Shown: positions 11,216-22,476 of the stretch, in pieces
How the letters are laid out: every line of letters starts with the position of its first letter
Numbering within the stretch: position 1 is the stretch's first letter
Source: Tipula vernalis
Taxonomy: Eukaryota; Arthropoda; Insecta; Diptera; Tipulidae
Direction of reading: 5' to 3'
Length of the DNA: 64,000 bases
Assembly (NCBI GenBank): GCA_958295665.1
Contig: OY282558.1
Location: 139,046,577 to 139,110,576, forward strand
The notes under the pieces: generated by a model
Database searches by the model: none
Told to the model about the DNA's origin: nothing
Seen by the model: the letters and a program-made list of their open reading frames with translations, nothing else
Made by a program: the position numbers and the translations under genes

Positions 11216-11530
11216 TAAAGGCAAAAAATCAATACATCACACATCAACAGACAAAATACACTAATTACTTTATACCACAAATTGGATAAGTCCACATTTC
11301 ACTTATATTTAAACAACATTTTAAATTTAATATTATTTAAAAAAAAACAGCTGATCAAAATATATATATTTTTTTTTTTTTTTTTATATTTTAACTTATT
11401 TGTTTGGTTTGAACGGCGTCGCTCACATCACCAAGATTTTTATTTTGACATTTGTTTTTTATCGTTTGTCCAATTACACATAACAAACTTTATTTGTTAT
11501 GTTAACTTTACTGATTCAAATATTAACTTC

Positions 11531-13275
11531 TTTTTTTTTTTTTTTTATGTCTTATTTTAATTTTATCTATGTATACTGTTTTTTATAAGTCTGCTTTTAT
11601 CTCTTTTAAGAATTTATTTAATTCGAAGTATTCTTCCATTTTGTTATTCGATAATATGACTTCTAATTTTTTGGTTTTGATTGTGTCGTATTTATCTCTA
11701 ACTATGCTGTATTTCCTGCAATCTTCTATTATATGTCTTGCGTCTTCCTTTTCATTGCATTTCTCACAAATGTCACTTTCTATTTTTTTGATTAATTTTA
11801 AGTATTTTTTATCGTATGTGTGGTTTGTCCTCAGCCTGGTTATCCTTCTTATCATGCCGGCATCTATCTTCTTTCTGTGGAACCATGGTTTCTTATCTAT
11901 ATTTTCTTTTATGTTTTTCCTATGTTGCGTGCCTTTGCTTATTGTTTTGTTTAAGAATTCTATTTTCCATTTATGATATATATGATTTTTAACTATTTTA
12001 ATATTTTCCTCTAGTGGTGTTTTGACCTTTATTTTTCTGGTTGAATTCGTCCCTTGTTTCGCCTCCGTATCTGCTTCTTCATTCCCAGGTATGCCAATAT
12101 GGCTTGGGATCCATATTATTTTTATTTTTATGTTTTTTGATATTATTATTTTATATATTTGATTTTCCAAATATTTAATATTTTTGTTATTGTTATTATT
12201 TTTTTTTAAAGATTGACACGCAGATAAAGAGTCGGTAATTATTGTTAATGTTTTTATATTATTTTGTATTGCTATTTTTATGGCCTCTAAAATCGCTATT
12301 ATTTCTATTGTTTTTATTGAAAATTGTTCCTCTATATTGTAGCTATATGTTTCCTCGTTGTAGTTATTATAAATTCCTATGCCCCTTTTTCCGTTTGTAA
12401 TAGAACCATCTGTGTAGCTTATTGAGAGTCCTCCGTGTTCTTTGATATAATTTTCCGCTGTTTGTTTTAATTGAGATTTGCTAGAGTTATTCTTTTTCCC
12501 CATTCTTTGATGTATATACATATCTATCTCCAAATTTATGTCGTTATTTCTTAACGCTATCTCGTCTAATTCCTTCTTTGGTAATTTATCTAAATATTCT
12601 TTATAATTTATGTATAGTTCTCTTAGGGATCGGTTTGCTTTATTATCAATTACTTTTTGTCCCAGTATTGTGTTGTTATATATATGTTTTGCTAGGTATG
12701 CATAGTTGTATGCCTCTATTTTCAGGTCGATTGGAAGGTCTCCTGCTTCTGCTATTATAGCTGTGATTGGAGTGCTATTGGTTAGGCCCAGACATATCCT
12801 TAATCCTCTGTTTATAACTTTTTGTATGATCTCTTTGTTTTTGTTACTGTTTGTAATAAATGCGCTGTATCTTATTCTGCTTTCTATAAGACTTTTGTAC
12901 ACGTTTAATAGCGTTGATGGGTGGGCACCTCCTTTCTTTCTGGCGAATATTTTTATTAAATTTATAGCTGAAATGCAGTTACTTTTTAACGTTTTATGGT
13001 GTATATTATAATCTAGTTTTTTATCTAGAATGAAACCCAATGTTTTAATTTGGCTCGCTTCTTGAATGTCTCTGTTATTTATTTTGATTGATATTGGTAC
13101 TTCTATTCTTTTGTTGTTTATGTTTAGGTATGAAGTTTTATTTGGATTTATTTTTAAATCTAACTCTTTTAAATTTTGGTTAAATTTCACCATTGTTTCG
13201 TTTGCTATAATTTCTGCCTGTTTTCTATCTTTTGCCGCTATAATGATTAAGAAATCATCTGCATATATATATTTT
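11531..13275 (-). mobile_element. I-like LINE, 5'-truncated, with poly-A tail
   Basis: The 3' end is on the left, where a T-run at 11531-11546 is the poly-A tail of a minus-strand element. The 5' end is cut just ahead of the reverse transcriptase motif C, near 13275. What remains is the last part of ORF2 and a short 3' UTR. RNase H after the reverse transcriptase points to the I group. No target duplication could be fixed. The T-run at 11366-11386 is separate. Confidence 0.75.
11583..13275 (-). pseudogene. I-like ORF2, end of reverse transcriptase plus RNase H
   Basis: An uninterrupted frame of about 560 codons starts at YIYADDFLI (motif C). It continues with the KTLGFILDKKLDY thumb block and the GGAHPSTLLNVYKSLIESRI region. 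The RNase H follows: SYTDGSITNGKRGIGIY, IAILEAIKIAI, IITDSLSACQSL and WIPSHIGIPGNEEAD, with all acidic residues and the His present. The C-terminus has a CEKCNEKEDARHIIEDC knuckle. The frame runs on upstream to 13430, but those residues come from flanking sequence that contains the 38-bp inverted repeat, so they are not part of the element. The lack of stops over 1.7 kb suggests a fairly young copy, although truncation makes it inactive. Confidence 0.85.
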
Positions 13276-13371
13276 GATTTGACAGCCAAATCCACGAAAT
13301 TTTGACATTTAAATCCAAAAAAAAAGTTGGATTTTTGAGTGCGTTTAATGCTACATATTTTGACATATAAA

Positions 13372-13409
13372 TCGTGATTTTTTTTTTTCATTTTGGCCAG
13401 ACCGAACAC
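13372..13409. repeat. right arm of the 38-bp inverted repeat (partner 9597-9633)
   Basis: This is the reverse complement of 9597-9633 and ends in GGCCAGACCGAACAC. It lies just outside the 5' truncation point of the I-like LINE, so the arms may mark the ends of an older element that received the LINE and other sequence. Confidence 0.7.
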
Positions 13410-13885
13410 TAGGCATGTATGTTTTTCCAAATTTTTTACTCACGCACATAAAATTTGCTCAATTAAATTTCAACATTTATACAACCCTACCCTAGAGTGC
13501 TAAAAAACAATCAGCTGTTTATTTTTTCCAATGACATTTCGCCATCGTCACGTTGGTATACCCTCTCAAAACATTTTATATGTCAATGTCCTTCATACAA
13601 CCTTTTGCAAACGAAACAAGAAAATGGCATAAAAATGTATAAAAAGTATATCAATTAATTAATGTGCAATAAGTGAATCTAATTATTGATTAAATTTTTA
13701 TAAAACGCGTATTTTTTTTACCTCAATTCAAAGTTTGTTTTGTTTATTTCAAAATATTATTTGAGCAAAAATGTGTAAAAATTCTATTTCGTAGTGTGTG
13801 CGTGCATATTTACAAATCTTCGATTTCATTTTCATTCAAAACGGCGAGAACGAACACAATCACAAAATCGCTCTGTGCGAGCGCA
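13410..13885. other. upstream region of NAPRT
   Basis: This AT-rich stretch between the last repeat and the core promoter contains no gene that I can recognise. Near 13830-13880 it becomes locally richer in CG (AAAACGGCGAGAACGAAC, CGCTCTGTGCGAGCGC), which is compatible with proximal promoter sequence, but no named site was identified. Confidence 0.35.
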
Positions 13886-13921
13886 TATAAAAATGTTGTT
13901 TTAAAATTTTGACATTCAGTT
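13886..13921 (+). promoter_or_regulatory. probable NAPRT core promoter (TATA box and initiator)
   Basis: TATAAAA at 13886-13892 is followed by TCAGTT at 13916-13921, a match to the arthropod initiator TCAKTY. If transcription starts at the A at 13918, the TATA box begins at -32, the normal spacing. The first coding ATG is 288 bp downstream. Position and spacing support this; there is no transcript evidence. Confidence 0.6.
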
Positions 13922-14205
13922 GTGCTTGTGCTCTTGATTTAATCGTTGTTAAATTAAAAAGTTTTTATTAAAATATTTATATTTTGGTTAAGCAATTATA
14001 AAGTTTCGATTGCAAAATATTTTTTTTTAAATATTTTAAATAAAATACAATATTTTTATTTGCACGTTTGTGTTTAAGTGTGAAAGAAAAAAAAAAACAA
14101 AAAATTATTTTGCATCAACATAATATTGAGTGTGGCCTGTGTGTCTGTGTGTGTGTACAACAAATTTAAAGTTTTTTTTAATTCAAAAATAAAATAAAAT
14201 AATAA
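13918..14205 (+). other. predicted 5' UTR of NAPRT
   Basis: This is the stretch between the predicted initiator and the first in-frame ATG. It is AT-rich with A-runs near 14087-14105. I see no good splice pair that would require an extra non-coding exon, but one cannot be excluded. Confidence 0.45.
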
Positions 14206-14281
14206 ATGTCTGGTAATTCGGAATATTCAAGTGACAATATGAATAATTATCAAAATAGTGTGGTTCAACCACTTTTAACAG
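14206..14281 (+). CDS. Naprt: nicotinate phosphoribosyltransferase, coding exon 1
   Basis: The exon encodes 25 residues, MSGNSEYSSDNMNNYQ to VVQPLLT, plus one base, and ends at a GTAAAA donor. Joined to 45447 it gives PLLTDLYQIT, the conserved opening of NAPRT, where the Asp-Leu-Tyr-Gln motif begins the catalytic fold. NAPRT joins nicotinate to PRPP, with ATP hydrolysis, to make nicotinate mononucleotide in the cytosolic Preiss-Handler route to NAD. The start is the only ATG in frame ahead of the conserved block, and it lies 288 bp after a TATA/initiator pair. The residues before PLLT are poorly conserved, as usual for this enzyme. The phase-1 donor matches the phase-1 acceptor of exon 2. Intron 1 (14282-45446) is very long. 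Confidence 0.85.
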
Positions 14282-17180
14282 GTAAAAAAAAAAATTATTT
14301 ACTATAAAATTGTTGTGATTTGATGCAAGTATTTCATGATTGCAACGAATTGCAATGCAACTTTCTAATGATGTTGGATGTTGCTAAAGGTTGTTATTAT
14401 GTTCTGCGGTTTTTCTTTTATTTGAGCGCAATTTTTTTTAATTTTTCGCTTTACGTATTTCGTAAATTCGAAATACATTGTAATTTTCCATGAACAGTTT
14501 TGATTTTCATTTAAATGGAAAATATTTTGTTGTTGCAATGGTGGAAAAATTATCCGATTTATGCTTTGTGAATGACAATTCAATGACCTTGAAAAATTCA
14601 AATGGTACACATTTTTTTTTATTTCATTCGGTTATTTAACTTAGTTTGCGACCAATACAATGATAATTTATAAGTTTTTAATGATTTGTTGTTGTTTCTT
14701 GATTCATTATCATTATGTATTTTAGCGACTTCTTATGTCTGTTTGTTTGTGTTTAATCAATGCAATGTAGTATTATTGGACTATGGACCCATTTAACTCT
14801 TTTGTAGTTTGTTTTTGGAATAGGATCGAAGGGTCGAATATTGAAGTGCCAAATATCGAAGAGCCGAATGGGTTGATGTCCCAATGCTGAATGACGAAAT
14901 ATTTGTCTTTTCCGCTAAAAGAGGCGGCAAAAATCGTTTTAAAATGACAAAAATTTTGATGCAGGAAAATCCTTTTAAGATAGTTTTGGTTTCTTTATGT
15001 ACTTAAGTACATTTAAAATATATAGTATTACGGTTAACGTGATTAATTCGACAAATAAATTCTTTTTAAATTTGCTAAATCTTACAAACCTTTGGAAATT
15101 CATCGCATTTTCCAGTAAGCGATGCTTAATGAATAATCACTCGTAATTGTTGGCCAATTTGAAGAATTCAGAATTGAGGGATTAATTAACGGTTTCGGTA
15201 ACTCTTGCTTCCGCTTAGCCCCCCTTGGCGCTCTAGGAACTCCAGGGGCATTGGAGCGGGATTCAGCAAATATAACTGGATTTTAGGAGCCGGATACAAA
15301 AACGTAAGGAATTCTGAAATTGTAACAACGAAAAATGATCAATTTCATGCAAACGTAGTAGAAAGAAGCAATTGTGAATTTAATTTCTGATTTATAAGAA
15401 AATTGTAAAAATCTCAAATAGTGCAAAAAAAAAACCGCTGACGACCATTAGACCTGTGATAATGGGTTCTGACCAGAGCTTCAGAAAATTTTAATAATCT
15501 GCAGCCTTAAATTGTTACACATTTCAGTTAGCTAAGCCAGAAAATTTGTAGTTTTTAGTTTAGCGCTAGAACTCAATTCAATTAACTCGTATACTTTTTA
15601 TGCTACTAACTTAGTTTGCGCAATTTTTACCTAATCTCAAGAAAGAAACATTAATTACAACTATTAAAAGGCATAGTCATCCAAACGCCAGCCATTCCAA
15701 CATTCCCAGATATTTAATATTTACCAGGCGTCCTGCCACCAGTTTTCGTTTGTTTGTATAGGATGGACAGACCGAATAAGATGTAATTTTTAAACTAAAT
15801 CAGTATACGGATATACTATATGTACAGAGTGAGTCATTTAACTTAAAAAATTACTGAAATAACCTCGCAACAAAAATAATGAATTATCTACTTTTATTAC
15901 CCTCTGAAACCAAACTTTTGTTTTGAAAACCATTTTTTAAGTAAAACCTTATTTTAGCTGGCCTTCCTTAGGCCTTCCTAACAAATATTTTTAAGAAAAT
16001 GAATAACTCGATTTGTCAAAATCTTATTCAATGCTAAATCAACTTTTTTTCAATTAAATTCTGACTTAAACTCGAGCTAAAAATAAATTTTCAAATATTT
16101 AAAACTCAATGAATAACTTAAATAATTTTGCAAACTTACATGTAGTCTATTTGGTTCACAATTCGTAGGCACACTTATGAGGATTACTTACTACTCCTAA
16201 ACTTAGTTATTTTCTTGGAGAATTTAATTTTTACTATTCTAGAATTCTTAATTATTTTTTAATAATTTAAACTTTTAATATCCTAAATTTAAAAACCATA
16301 TTACAAAATAGGTATGTACCTAAATTTCTTAATTTTTAAAACCTGAGTTTCGAAGTTTTGGTCTTACGTACGTGTAAATATTTAATATTACTGGATATTT
16401 AAGAAATTAAACTCTTGTGTACGTTTCTATTGTACGTTTTACGTCAACTATTGTGTGTAATATTCCTGCCTGTTTCCATAAATATGAATTAAAGCTTTAG
16501 TTTCGGCGAATGTCCAATTTTTTTTTGTCTTCTCATTGTCTTTCATTTTTATTTTTAATTGTTCGCCGCACCAAAGTTTTGACAGCAATTGCAAAACATA
16601 CTTATACGATTTATAGGGTATTTTTACTCACATCATCCATTTTAATCGTTCCAATCGACCATAGCAAGGATTAAAACCTTTCTACTAGCGGTTTGCTAGC
16701 GGGTGCTTGCGGTTGGTCAATTGGGAAGCAACTATTACAGAAATTTCAAAATAAGCTAGTGTTACTAAAAACATAAATGTTTTAAAAATATTAAATTTTA
16801 GATTGTATTAATAAATCAAAGCGTGGCAACTGTGGTCTAATAAAGCTCCAAAATCGTTTAGTAACCCACATATGTATATATATTTATAGTGAGTTTAACA
16901 ATAAATTTCTGCAATTTTTAAGCACAATTTTCTGATATTTAAAATGTTAAGAATGTTCCAAATAAATCAGATATTCAAAAATCACACTTCAAACTACATA
17001 TTGGATTAATTCAATTGTACAATCATTACTATTTTCATAAATAAAAATGTAATTTAAACAGACACTATTTCCATATAATTTCATGTTGCAAATTTTTGTT
17101 ACAGCCTATCACATATTTCACTATTATCCGCTAGAGCACACCGTTCCATTCGTCAATTATACGTCAACCTAAATGTATTA
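14282..17180. other. start of NAPRT intron 1, no recognised element
   Basis: AT-rich intron sequence. I found no coding remnant with family motifs and no clear inverted repeat here. Short open frames are unsupported. First introns of this kind often carry enhancers, but no specific site can be named. Confidence 0.35.
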
Positions 17181-17185
17181 GTTAT

Positions 17186-17222
17186 GCTGTGTGCCTCAGA
17201 AGACAAATCAAACTAAACTTTT
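17186..17222. repeat. left arm of an inverted repeat (partner about 19000-19037)
   Basis: GCTGTGTGCCTCAGAAGAC followed by CAAACTAAACTTTT recurs in reverse complement at about 19000-19037. The pair encloses 1.8 kb that contains two unrelated Tc1/mariner scraps. It may mark the ends of a compound or foldback element. Confidence 0.55.
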
Positions 17223-17374
17223 GTAAGACCCAGTGATTCATGCAATATTTAAATAGATGTCACTAGGTTAAAAGTATTCAATTGTGCCTTATAGCCAACT
17301 AAACTTTTCAATGTCTCGTTTAAATAAGTGACGTCTAATAAAAAATAAACCGAATCGTATAAGAAGAGTGCAAT

Positions 17375-17815
17375 GGCGTTAAATCGCATGATCTTGGTGG
17401 CCATTTCACGTCTGTTCTTTGAGAAATTATTCGATTATTAAACTTCTGTTTCAAAAGATCGATTGATTGCATTGGGGTGATATCTTCCAATTGACTCCAA
17501 AAAAGTTGTTGGTTTGAGGCTTAATTGCTGTGAACGACGACGAATTTATGTCCTTGGCTCTTCAGCAACACTTGTTGTAAAAGCTGGCATATTCTTACTT
17601 GAACGACCATTACGATAATAAATTCTACTTCCCTGATCTTGAACTGAACCAGTTTCTTCAAAATTATCAATGATAAGTTTAATAGGACGGTTTGTGGAAC
17701 ATTTTCTCTACCGCATTTTGAACGAAATTTTCTTCTGAAAAACTTTCACCATATTTAAAATAAGTTTTAATAATGAAAGCACGTTGTTCACTCATTTAGC
17801 GATCCATTTTACCTA
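17375..17815 (-). pseudogene. Tc1/mariner-type transposase remnant, internally deleted
   Basis: On the minus strand the N-terminal half of an IS630/Tc1/mariner transposase starts near 17800 with MSEQRAFIIKTYFKYGESF, followed after shifts by FEETGSVQDQGSR and SVAEEP. Then come RRRSQQLSLKPTTFW and, abruptly, KWPPRSCDLTPLHSS near 17390, which corresponds to the region of the last catalytic Asp. The central catalytic part, about 150 residues, is missing. The family is similar in style to the intact element at 40.8-42.1 kb but clearly a different copy. Terminal repeats were not identified. Confidence 0.6.
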
Positions 17816-18179
17816 ACTGAAATGTTTGTACTTGTCATCTGCTAAATAACATGTGGTACATGTCTAGTACAAAAAATAAAATGGCGGAATATTTAAAAAA
17901 ATACCTCGAATTTGAAAATACTTTATATATAATTTGTGAGGTTATGTTACAGTAACATTTTTATGTTATTTGTAAATACATAACACGAAACTGTAACAAA
18001 ACTGAAATTTACAAGCATATATTTGCTAGTGATAATGCTTATATCCGCAAACACTTAAGACTGTCTGCTCATTCACTTAATAAAATATGCTGTATATTGG
18101 CCCAACCTAAAACTTTTAAATGTTTCAAATTTTCAATAAAATTCTGCATTTCTATGTTTCTATATTGACTAACCAGTGC

Positions 18180-18520
18180 AACGACCTATAGGGTCTCTGG
18201 TATAAGTTTCAATTGATATACTGTGAGAACAATTGTTGGCCACGGATAAACGGGCGGTTATTCGATCAGCTTTAAATTCATGCTTATCTGCGTAAAAAAT
18301 TAAGGTAAAAACCGGAGTCAAAGCAAGCTTATCAAGGGTTCGACGTGTGATTAACAATGCTATGCATCTTAAATTGAAAAAACTCCAAAATAAACCTCCT
18401 TTGAATGCATCATGCAAAGCAAACCGATTGGAATCTGCCAAAAACCACAGGTTATGGAAGCAAGAATGGAACCGGTTTGCATTTTCGGACTCATGGAAAT
18501 GAAACTGATGCCCGTCAGAA
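18180..18520 (+). pseudogene. Tc1-like transposase remnant
   Basis: On the plus strand, in one open stretch near 18335-18510, the sequence reads RRVINNAMHLKLKKLQNK, then PPLNASCKANRLESAKNHRL and WKQEWNRFAFSDSWK. This resembles the linker of Tc1-like transposases up to the first catalytic Asp (FSDE in intact members). Here the acidic residue after the Asp is lost. Upstream sequence may hold a decayed DNA-binding domain. It is truncated and inactive. Confidence 0.5.
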
Positions 18521-18999
18521 CCATTAAAATTAATTTTTTTTTTCGTCGGAAAATTTTTATTGATAAATTTAATTAAAAATAGCTTTCATAAGCTACAACT
18601 ATTCACTACTGGTCGTAATCAAGCGACGCGAGAATCAAGAGGTAACGGTTTTATTGTTGTTATCTGTTTTACAGTTATTTCAAAAAGCAACAATGTACTC
18701 TCAAGTGCATGTAAAAATTAATATTCTAATTGTAGAAATGTGGAAGTTATTGACATTTGAAATCAATATAATAGGTATCTTAATTAAGTGAAGCGGAGTG
18801 TATAATCTTTAGGTTGCTAGATTTTTTTTTTAATTTTCGTCAGTCTTCTGTGGTGATTTGAGCCACCTCCAACTTTCCATTACTTACTACCTATTTTAAA
18901 CTGTATGTCATACAAATTGAAAAGTCGTCGAAAAGTAACCTCGTAAAGTGCCTTTTCACCAACCATCTATGAGGAAATAGCGAAAGCTTCAAAATTTGA

Positions 19000-19037
19000 A
19001 AAGTTTAGTTTGAAAAGTCTTCTGAGGCACACAGCAT
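19000..19037. repeat. right arm of an inverted repeat (partner 17186-17222)
   Basis: AAGTTTAGTTTGAAAAGTC followed by TTCTGAGGCACACAGC is the reverse complement of the left arm, with a few changes. Confidence 0.55.
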
Positions 19038-19119
19038 TAGAGTAGTTTGCTACTCCATCAATTTAGATGGATTTCAAGATGGCGGATTGGAGTAGCGTTA
19101 GAGTAGAGTAGAGTGTAAG

Positions 19120-19350
19120 TGGAAAATGACATTAGCGTGTTGCTTGATTTGATCAAATATTAGTTTGTTTAGTTTGGCTTGTTCCTCTAGTCGCTTTATT
19201 ATAGCGTCGATGCTTTTAAGGATACTTTTAATGATTTTACCATCGTTAGCTAGAATTGACTTTCCACTTTCTTTCCCTTTAAGTATTTGTGCGGATGTTT
19301 TCTTTGCCGTGTTTATTGGCTTTGTGCTTCGTTTCTCAGCATTTAATGTT
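19120..19350 (-). other. open stretch resembling a LINE ORF1 scrap
   Basis: The minus strand has about 76 codons without a stop, rich in Lys, Ile and Gln and with heptad-like spacing (IKSILKSIDAIIKRLEEQAK). This looks like a coiled coil of a retrotransposon ORF1. There is no ATG at its head and no zinc knuckle, so the assignment is tentative. Confidence 0.3.
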
Positions 19351-22199
19351 TGGAAATTTTATCAATTTCCGTTGTCGTATCTTGACAACAATTGTGCATT
19401 TTATACCTTCTGCCAGGAGACATAGATGGCGGTCCTACGGGTCACACGCAGATCTGATCAGCACCCCTCCTCCTTTCTCAACCGCGCTTGGGACCGCTAT
19501 AGCGAAGTTCGCTCTTAATTAATTTAGAATTTCGATTTACTTTGCTCCAATCATTATTCCCTCAATTACGTGCAATTTACTAACTCCAGTTACCGAGAAA
19601 TACCCTCTTACCATCACAGATCCGCCATCATATTTTTAAATGTATTTGGTTTTCTCCATACTATTTGTCACCTGCCAGATCCAAAATTGCCAAATATGGT
19701 TTCCTCTACAACTTGATATAGTTTTATTTGCATAACATTTTTGACAAAATTTAAGCCTATTTTTCGGTTTTTCAGACTGATAAATATTTTTTTTCGGGCT
19801 AATCAACTATTATATTCAACTCCCTTCAGCACACGTCGAACAGTTTGTTGGTGTACAGTTTTAAATTTATACTAAATTAATTGTATATCTATTGCCAGGT
19901 ACTCACTCCAGCAACCGGGTCATTAAGGTTATATTTTCCTCACTGGTTAAAACATAAAGTTAACAAATTATTTTTTACCTATCTTTGACCAGTCGCGTGT
20001 CAAGTTTGCTCTTATAAGATCACATCGATCAGTTTTGTAATGTACCATTAACTGGCCGCAATTTGTGATGTGTATTCCAAATCTTTTACACCTCTAAGTT
20101 TAAATCACTTTTCAGTATCATTTAGAAACATTTACAATTCAGACAATTCCAGATGGTTAATGGTAATCTGAGAATAGAGTTTGAATACCAATTTTTCAAA
20201 CCAGATTTTTTCTAATAGTAGTACAAATCCAATTTTTAAATTAATTATTTAATTAAATCAAAAAATTAAATAGTGATATAGTTATGAAATGGACTGTATG
20301 TTTTACATACATGGTTCAATTTTTTCCGCTGGATCAGAGCATACAGTACCGTTCGTCAATAGAAATCGCTATGGTGAACAACAATAGGCAAACATAGAGG
20401 GAGTTATATTAGGAAAGTTAAATAAAAATCAGATAAGAATTTATTCTTATTTGTAACTTTAAGGTTTGGCAATATTTTTAATCACAAGTATAAATTATAC
20501 TTTTTTTACTTCCTTTTGCGATTTATCGCAACGCATTGAACTTAAAGTTTGAAATGTTAACCGAATAAACTGGGAGAGACCGCGGCAGGTTGATACACTT
20601 TTTGTGTCACATTGTTTATCATAATAAGCGCACGAACGGCAATAATTTTTACTGTGGAAGTAAATTGGTTTGTAAAGTGCTTTAAATAAAAAAGAAGAGA
20701 TAAAGAGAGATAGAGAGAATTTAAAATTAATTAAAAAGTTGTTACATTCAATTCGCAGAATTCTAACTATTTATCAAAATTTTCAGTGTTTTTCTCTGTT
20801 TCTATATCTAAAAACATAAACTATGTCACAACCTGACCCGGTCTCCGCTAATCACATTTTAATCAAAACTTGGAAATTACAAAAAAAAATCCGAAAATTA
20901 TGAATGAAAGTGGTTTGTATAATCATTTTACAATTATACATACTATGCGTTTATATATGTACCAGTATATACTTAAAATATGTTTAAAGTAATATATGTA
21001 GGGTAGATAGAGTATTTGTATTAAATAGCGACAAGAAAAATCAAAACTAAACTTGTTTGTCTTTAGAAAGACATTGAACGTATTCTTGAAGGCGTACATA
21101 CTACGTATACCATTGGTTTACTAGTTTAATCTGACCTAATACATTGGACGATCTTATATGTGCATGAATACAATTTAATTTATTAATAAACTGTTCTGTA
21201 ATTGAATCGGGAAAAAAATCCGCGATAAACGAATATCGATAATAAAAATGACGTACACATTACGTATTAAACGTGTTCCAGTTGTGTACATATATTTATA
21301 TAAACATTTTGTAGTTATCATACAATTAAGTTGTTGTTTTTGGTTCAATTTGGTTTGGTTTCGAATTTAATTTGATAAGAATGTGGTTTAGGTCAAATGC
21401 GATTTTTTTATGGAAACACTGAGGAAATTAACGTGTTTTGCTGTCTTGTAAATTATACGAGTAACTTATATTAGACAGAAATTTGAATTTTCGTAAATCG
21501 TGTGCAAATCATTTCGGATAATCTTTTAAATAATCGAAGAAATTTTTACGGGGACAGCAGACTTAGCAATCTTGAGATATGAAAGTAATAGTACTCCTGT
21601 CGCTAGGTTGAACGTGTTTCTGGTAGTCGGCCTTCATTTGTAAAACGTATAACATCATCTAATATTTGTTTTTTTATAAATTATGGAATGAGAGAAAATG
21701 TTTTTTTATTAGCACTGAATTTAACTGCCACTTGAACACTGAATTTGACTTGTGCTGCGCACAATTGACCGTCAGTCCTTCTTAACATAAAACAACTTTT
21801 CTCGTTTTTTGCGAAAAATCAAATTTCTAATCTAACAATTCGCCCTTTACATAATTACATTACTTTTGTGTATAGACAAAACATAATTTACTGTCAAAAA
21901 TATACTTTTTGATGTTTGACCCAAATTTACGAAGTAAATTGTCATTGAATAAGAATATGGGAAATATTGTATCAAACAAAGTTATGAAACTGTTGTAAAT
22001 CTGCCTCAGTTTTCAAACTTATTTAGGATATATTTTAAGCTAGTTTGGTGAAACAGATGCTAAAGAGGTGGGAGAATTATTGTTATCTTTATTTCTGTGC
22101 TGAAAAGGTAAAGTATCTTATCTCGATTTTATACAATTTTCAGGAGAGCAAAAAAACGGTTAAAATAAATCTGTGAAAAAATATACGACTATATAAGCT
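19351..22199. other. NAPRT intron 1, no recognised element
   Basis: AT-rich sequence without a coding remnant or clear repeat that I can support. A short segment at 19430-19510 is more GC-rich, and its open frames match nothing I know. Confidence 0.35.
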
Positions 22200-22203
22200 A
22201 GTT

Positions 22204-22476
22204 TTGCGAGTGATTTTTATCCCGAAAACGCGAAGAAGATTCGCAGAGGACGTCGGGTCTTATAGACCCATTAGCCTCACACCATTTATTCTGAAAACCA
22301 TGGAGAAGATACTGGGCCTATATGTTAGATCCAATGCCCTCCTAAGGCATCCTCTAGACCCCAGCCAACATGCATATCAGACGGGGAGATCGACAGAAAC
22401 AGCGCTCCACGAGCTGACAACAAATATCGAAGATACACTTCGGAACAAAGAGGTTTTGTTATGCGCCTTCATCGAT
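22204..22476 (+). pseudogene. LOA-like reverse transcriptase, first part
   Basis: The frame reads VIFIPKTRRRF, then SYRPISLTPFILKTMEKILG and HAYQTGRSTETALHELTTNI, ending in LLCAFID at the insertion point. These are the fingers and the start of motif A. The catalytic aspartate of motif A lies in the duplicated target, so the inserted element cut the enzyme at its active site. Confidence 0.85.

Noticed and set aside
11282..11976. Plus-strand open frames rich in Phe and Leu near 11.3-12.0 kb
   Set aside because: They are the antisense of an AT-rich LINE and poly-T tracts; hydrophobic content follows from base composition.
13276..13430. N-terminal extension of the 615-codon frame (start at 13430)
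   Set aside because: These residues come from flanking repeat DNA; the LINE itself starts at the motif C region near 13275.
18169..18441. 90-codon minus-strand frame at 18.2-18.4 kb
   Set aside because: It is the antisense of the Tc1-like transposase scrap on the plus strand.
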